Part shown: piece by piece, positions 14,761-18,001 of the stretch | How the letters are laid out: each line of letters begins with the position of its first letter | Numbering within the stretch: the stretch's first letter is position 1 | Assembly (NCBI GenBank): GCA_003452185.1 | Contig: DMJJ01000040.1 | Coordinates: 1 to 18,001, forward strand | Direction of reading: 5' to 3' | Source: Verrucomicrobiales bacterium | Lineage (GTDB): Bacteria; Verrucomicrobiota; Verrucomicrobiia; Limisphaerales; UBA11320 | Length of the DNA stretch: 18,001 nt | The notes under the pieces: generated by a model | Database searches by the model: none | Seen by the model: the letters and a program-made list of their open reading frames with translations, nothing else | Told to the model about the DNA's origin: nothing | Made by a program: the position numbers and the translations under genes

Positions 14761-16035
14761 TCAGGCTCCCGGCTTCTTGAGCAGGCTGGCCAGCTTCGCA
14801 TTTGCCTGGGCAACCTCCGCCGCCGTCGGGGGTGCCGAGGGGGTGGCGCCCGGGGGCGGGACCTCCGACGGAGCCGGCGGCGCGGCGGGGGTCTCGCGGG
14901 TCAGGGCCGAAAGCCGCGCGGAGTCCACCGGGGGCTGGACCGGCGCGGTGGGGGCCGGGGCGGAGGCAGCACCGCCGGGCTCGGCCGGGGCGGAGGGTGC
15001 GGCGGCCGGGGCCGCAAGGCGATCCAGTATCCGGTTCCCGTCGGGCTTCGCAGCCGCCTCGGCATCCCCACGCAGGTAGGCCGCCACCCGGTTTCCGGAG
15101 GTCGCCCCCGAGGTCGAGGCCGAGCTGGCACGGGCCCGCTCGACCACATCCAGGAAGTAGCTCTCCAGGTTCTGCGTCGGGTTGTCGACCCGCACCTTGT
15201 CGGAGGCCACCTCGGAGCGGATGATCGCCAGCACCTTCTCCAGGGTGGCGCGGGGAAGCACCGGGGTGGTGATCCGAAGGGTGTCGGGACGGGAGAGGAG
15301 CTCGTTGAGGCGGCCCATCGCCTGGATCTTCCCGCCGTAATAGATCACGACCCGGTCGCACACGTCCTCGACATCCGAGAGAAGGTGGCTGGTCAGGAGC
15401 ACGGTTTTCCCCCGGCGTGCCAGCGAAAGGATCACATCCTTGACCTCGCGGCACCCGATCGGGTCGAGGCCGGCGGTCGGCTCGTCCAGGATCACCAGCT
15501 CAGGGTCGTTGATCAGGGCCTGGGCCAGGCCGATGCGGCGCTGCATCCCCTTGGAAAACTCCCCCACGGCCCGGGTGTTCGCCTGGCTCAGTCCGACCAT
15601 CTCCAGAAGCTGCTCCACCCGCTTGCGGCGCTCCCCCTTTTCAAGGTGAAACAGCTCGCCAAAGAACTCGAGCGTCTCCTGGGAGTTCAGGAACCGGTAG
15701 AGGTACGACTCCTCGGGAAGGTAGCCGATCCTCGCCTTCGTCGGGACATGGCGGGGGGAGTGCCCGAAGATCTCCAGGTGGCCGCGGGTCGGGTGCAGCA
15801 GGCCGAGGAGCATCTTGACCGTGGTGCTCTTGCCGGAACCATTCGGCCCGAGCAGGCCGAAGATCTCCCCCCGGCGGATCTCGAAGTCGACCCCATCCAC
15901 GGCGCGGGCCTTGGGGCGCCCCCAGAAGTCATTGAACACCTTGGTGAGTCCGCGAACCGCGACCACGACCTCGTCCGACGCCGGGCGGTTCGCACCTGCT
16001 GGAGGATTCGAGAGAGAAGCATTCATGACCGCCAT
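14761..16035 (-). CDS. ABC transporter ATP-binding protein with Ala/Pro-rich tail
   Basis: A 424-residue cytoplasmic ATPase of the CcmA/NatA type that powers the permease encoded next. Walker A GPNGSGKST (63-71), a Q-loop region reading YLPEES (Glu in place of Gln, frequent in this class), signature SKGMQ (161-165), Walker B LVILDEPTAGLD with catalytic Glu185, and switch His217 are all present, so it should be active. After the ATPase core and a short domain to about residue 310 comes a tail of over 100 residues very rich in Ala, Pro and Ser, ending in AEVAQANAKLASLLKKPGA. ATPases of this class usually stop near 300-320, so the tail is an extension. A second ATG three codons later (16026) could be the true start. 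Confidence 0.93.
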   Translation of the reverse strand: MAVMNASLSNPPAGANRPASDEVVVAVRGLTKVFNDFWGRPKARAVDGVDFEIRRGEIFGLLGPNGSGKSTTVKMLLGLLHPTRGHLEIFGHSPRHVPTKARIGYLPEESYLYRFLNSQETLEFFGELFHLEKGERRKRVEQLLEMVGLSQANTRAVGEFSKGMQRRIGLAQALINDPELVILDEPTAGLDPIGCREVKDVILSLARRGKTVLLTSHLLSDVEDVCDRVVIYYGGKIQAMGRLNELLSRPDTLRITTPVLPRATLEKVLAIIRSEVASDKVRVDNPTQNLESYFLDVVERARASSASTSGATSGNRVAAYLRGDAEAAAKPDGNRILDRLAAPAAAPSAPAEPGGAASAPAPTAPVQPPVDSARLSALTRETPAAPPAPSEVPPPGATPSAPPTAAEVAQANAKLASLLKKPGA

Positions 16036-16110
16036 GATCTGGACCCGAGGCTAGCAACACCCGGCGGGAAGGGCCACTGCTATTCTTCGCGGGAGGGCGG
16101 CCGACGGGGG

Positions 16111-16866
16111 TCAGGAATTTGGCCCCGCCTGGAGGCCGCCGAATCGGCGGTGCCGCCGGGCATAGGCCTCCACGGCCGCGCACAGCTCCGCCTTCCGGAA
16201 ATCGGGCCAAAGGGTCGGGGTCACCACGAACTCCGCGTACGAGATCTGCCAGAGCAGAAAATTGCTCACCCGCATCTCCCCGCTGGTCCGCACCAGGAGA
16301 TCCGGGTCGGGGATGTTGCGGGTGTAGAGGTGCTGGGCCACGGTCTGCTCGGTGATCTCCCCGGGGTCCAACCGCCCCTCCCGGACCTGCCCGGCGATGC
16401 TCCGCACCGCCTCGACAATCTCGGCCCGGCCCCCGTAGCTCAGGGCCAGCACCAGGGTGAGGCCGTTGTTCCTCGAGAGGTGGGCGATGGTTTTCCGCAG
16501 CTGCTCCTGAACCGCTTCGGGGAGCCGGTAAATCTGCCCGATGACCTCGAGCCGGACGTTGTTGCGATCGAGCTCCCCCGCCTCGGACTTGAGATACCGG
16601 GCGAGATACTTCATGAGGGTGTCGACCTCGTCCTTCGGCCGGTTCCAGTTCTCCACCGAGAAGGCATACAGGGTCAGGTACTTGATCCCAAGCTCCCCCG
16701 CCGCCCGGACGATCGCCTTCACCGACTCGGCCCCCTGCCGATGGCCCTCGACGCGCGGGAGGTTGCGGGCCTTGGCCCACCGGCCGTTGCCGTCCATGAT
16801 CACCGCGACGTGCTTAGGAAGGACCGCCTGCGCCTGGGCGCTCAGCGGGGAGGAGGGGTTGCTCAT
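16111..16866 (-). CDS. uppS: Isoprenyl transferase (undecaprenyl diphosphate synthase)
   Basis: A 251-residue cytoplasmic cis-prenyltransferase that adds isopentenyl units to farnesyl diphosphate to make the C55 lipid carrier for peptidoglycan and other envelope glycans. Family motifs are intact: HVAVIMDGNGRWA with catalytic Asp25, GHRQGAESV, YAFSVENWNRPKDEV, LSYGGRAEI, and RTSGEMRVSNFLLWQISYAEF with Arg193 and Arg199. Length is typical. The ATG overlaps the kinase stop in an ATGA junction (16866-16863), which fixes the start and suggests translational coupling. The next gene is the ABC ATPase, 75 bases away, rather than cdsA, which often follows uppS in other bacteria. This supports an envelope theme for the operon. 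Confidence 0.95.
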   Translation of the reverse strand: MSNPSSPLSAQAQAVLPKHVAVIMDGNGRWAKARNLPRVEGHRQGAESVKAIVRAAGELGIKYLTLYAFSVENWNRPKDEVDTLMKYLARYLKSEAGELDRNNVRLEVIGQIYRLPEAVQEQLRKTIAHLSRNNGLTLVLALSYGGRAEIVEAVRSIAGQVREGRLDPGEITEQTVAQHLYTRNIPDPDLLVRTSGEMRVSNFLLWQISYAEFVVTPTLWPDFRKAELCAAVEAYARRHRRFGGLQAGPNS

Positions 16867-17981
16867 GCCTTGGGTAGGGTGAACCGGAAGGTCGTCCCCT
16901 GGCCCGGAGAGGACTCCAGCCAGATCTGGCCGCCGTGGCGCTCGACGATCCGTTTGCAGATGGCCAGCCCGATGCCCGTCCCGGCGTATTCCTCCCGGGT
17001 GTGCAGGCGCTGGAAGATCTGGAAGATCCGCTCGTAGTGCTGGGACGCGATCCCAATGCCGTTGTCACGGACCGCGATCACCCAGTAGCGCTCGGGGTCC
17101 TGGGGGGCGGGAAGGCACGTGATCTGGATCACGGGGGGGCGCTCCCCGCCGCGGAACTTGATGGCGTTGGAGAGAAGGTTTTGAAACAGCTGCGTGAGCT
17201 GGATGGCATCCCCGAGGACGCGGGGCATCGGCTCGACCTCGATCGCCGCCCCGGCCTCGTCGATCCGGAGGGTCAGGTTCTCCCGGGCGCGGGCCACGAT
17301 GGGGTCGAGCTCCACGGGGACAAACGGGCTCCCGTGGGTCCCCACCCGGCTGTAGGCCAGGAGGTCGACGATGAGCTGGTCCATCCGCTTGGCCCCGTCG
17401 ACGGCATAGTGGATGAACTCATTGGCATCCTCCCCGAGCTTCCCCTTGTAGCGGCGTTCGAGCAGCTGGAGGTGGCCGGAGATCATCCGCAGCGGCTCCT
17501 GAAGGTCATGCGACGCGGCGTAGGCGAACTCCTCGAGCTCCTGGTTCGAGCGTTCGAGCTCGCGCGTGCGGTCGGCGATCCGCTTCTCAAGGTCCTCGTT
17601 CAGGGCCTTGAGCCGGGCTTCCGCGCGCTGGCGCTCGGCCACGCGCTGCTCGAGGCTGCCGGCCATTTCATCGAACGCCGCCGCGAGCTGCTGCACCTCG
17701 CCCCCGCTGTGGGGGAGGCCGGTGCGGGCGGCAAGGTTCCCGTGGTGCAGCTGGCGAGCAACCTGGAGGAGCGGTCGCACCCCCCGAAGCACGAGCCCCT
17801 CGGCGCCAAACCAGGCGAGGACCGCCGCCAGGAGAGTCACCCCCGCGAGGACCGAGAGGTTGATCGCCAGGACATGCTGCGAGGCCGCGAGGGCGATGCT
17901 GGAAGGGATCCCGACCGCCACCCGAAGGTCCGGTTCCGAGTCATCCCCGACCAGCGTGTTCATCGAGTAAAGCCGCTGGAC
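16863..17981 (-). CDS. Sensor histidine kinase, N-terminus missing (partial)
   Basis: The last 372 or so residues of a membrane histidine kinase. The frame stays open to the right edge, so the gene is incomplete; the ATG at 17963 lies inside the sensor domain. Counting from that Met: end of an extracytoplasmic sensor (DLRVAVGIP, PDC/Cache-like), transmembrane helix (about 30-55), HAMP linker (about 56-110), coiled coil (105-145), HisKA domain with EFAYAASHDLQEPLR and phospho-acceptor His152, and a HATPase domain with N-box QNLLSNAIKF (261-270), G1 DNGIGI (300-305) and G2 GTGIGLAI (328-335). The H-box resembles phytochrome-type kinases. No receiver domain or response regulator gene is visible. 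Its stop overlaps the uppS start. The final bases of the window are adapter, so real coding sequence stops near 17981. Confidence 0.9.
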   Translation of the reverse strand, partial: VQRLYSMNTLVGDDSEPDLRVAVGIPSSIALAASQHVLAINLSVLAGVTLLAAVLAWFGAEGLVLRGVRPLLQVARQLHHGNLAARTGLPHSGGEVQQLAAAFDEMAGSLEQRVAERQRAEARLKALNEDLEKRIADRTRELERSNQELEEFAYAASHDLQEPLRMISGHLQLLERRYKGKLGEDANEFIHYAVDGAKRMDQLIVDLLAYSRVGTHGSPFVPVELDPIVARARENLTLRIDEAGAAIEVEPMPRVLGDAIQLTQLFQNLLSNAIKFRGGERPPVIQITCLPAPQDPERYWVIAVRDNGIGIASQHYERIFQIFQRLHTREEYAGTGIGLAICKRIVERHGGQIWLESSPGQGTTFRFTLPKA

Positions 17982-18001
17982 AGATCGGAAAAGCGTCGTG
18001 T
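17982..18001. other. Illumina TruSeq adapter remnant at the right end
   Basis: The last 20 bases match the TruSeq read-through adapter start AGATCGGAAGAGCGTCGTGT at 19 of 20 positions; the only difference is A instead of G at 17991. This is not biological sequence. It distorts the first codons of the truncated kinase. Confidence 0.92.

Noticed and set aside
15385..17037. 550-codon plus-strand open frame
   Set aside because: Antisense to the ABC ATPase, uppS and kinase genes, all of which have strong motifs on the minus strand.
17961..17963. ATG 17963 as the true start of the kinase
   Set aside because: It would begin in the middle of a sensor domain, and the frame is open upstream to the adapter join. 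The gene is truncated, not short.
1..18001. CRISPR arrays, tRNA or rRNA genes, insertion sequences, phage or defence genes
   Set aside because: No regularly spaced repeats, cloverleaf-like segments, transposase or integrase motifs, or terminal inverted repeats were seen by eye. A tRNAscan or Infernal run could still find a small RNA.

Overview
The window reads as ordinary chromosome from a GC-rich bacterium of the PVC superphylum, most likely Verrucomicrobiota. The best pointers are the PVC-type membrane-bound dehydrogenase (propeller, HEAT repeats and cytochrome c in one chain), the DUF1080 lipoprotein, and start codons that lack Shine-Dalgarno motifs almost everywhere. The genus cannot be read from the sequence. 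I see no tRNA, rRNA, CRISPR array, insertion sequence or phage gene.

Layout. (i) 157-954 (+): DUF1080 lipoprotein. (ii) 980-3727 (-): a tight cluster of a GH42 beta-galactosidase-like protein, a DUF721/DciA-like protein coupled through a TGATG junction, and a small two-helix membrane protein. (iii) 3866-6808 (+): large secreted dehydrogenase/cytochrome c protein, divergent from GH42. (iv) 6836-9275 (-): a probable two-gene operon of MsrP (periplasmic methionine sulfoxide reductase) and Nnr (NAD(P)HX repair), two damage-repair enzymes. (v) 9470-11719 (+): an orphan membrane protein with an EF-hand loop and a cysteine cluster, closed by a clear hairpin terminator. (vi) 11814 to the right edge (-): a five-gene run of histidine kinase (truncated), UppS, ABC ATPase, ABC-2 permease and a membrane-anchored helical/TPR-like protein, with small gaps or overlaps. 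This looks like an envelope-related operon.

Three observations stand out. The GH42 protein keeps the fold and the nucleophile region but has Gly where the catalytic acid/base Glu should follow Asn (codon GGG, one base from GAG), so it is either a natural non-hydrolase or carries an error or mutation. The last 20 bases of the window match Illumina TruSeq adapter at 19 of 20 positions, so the right end is an assembly artefact and the kinase is cut there. The orphan protein at 9470-11719 is the best candidate for something undescribed.

Most remaining open frames are antisense or out-of-frame shadows, as expected at this GC content. I found no convincing multi-gene defence or mobile system.
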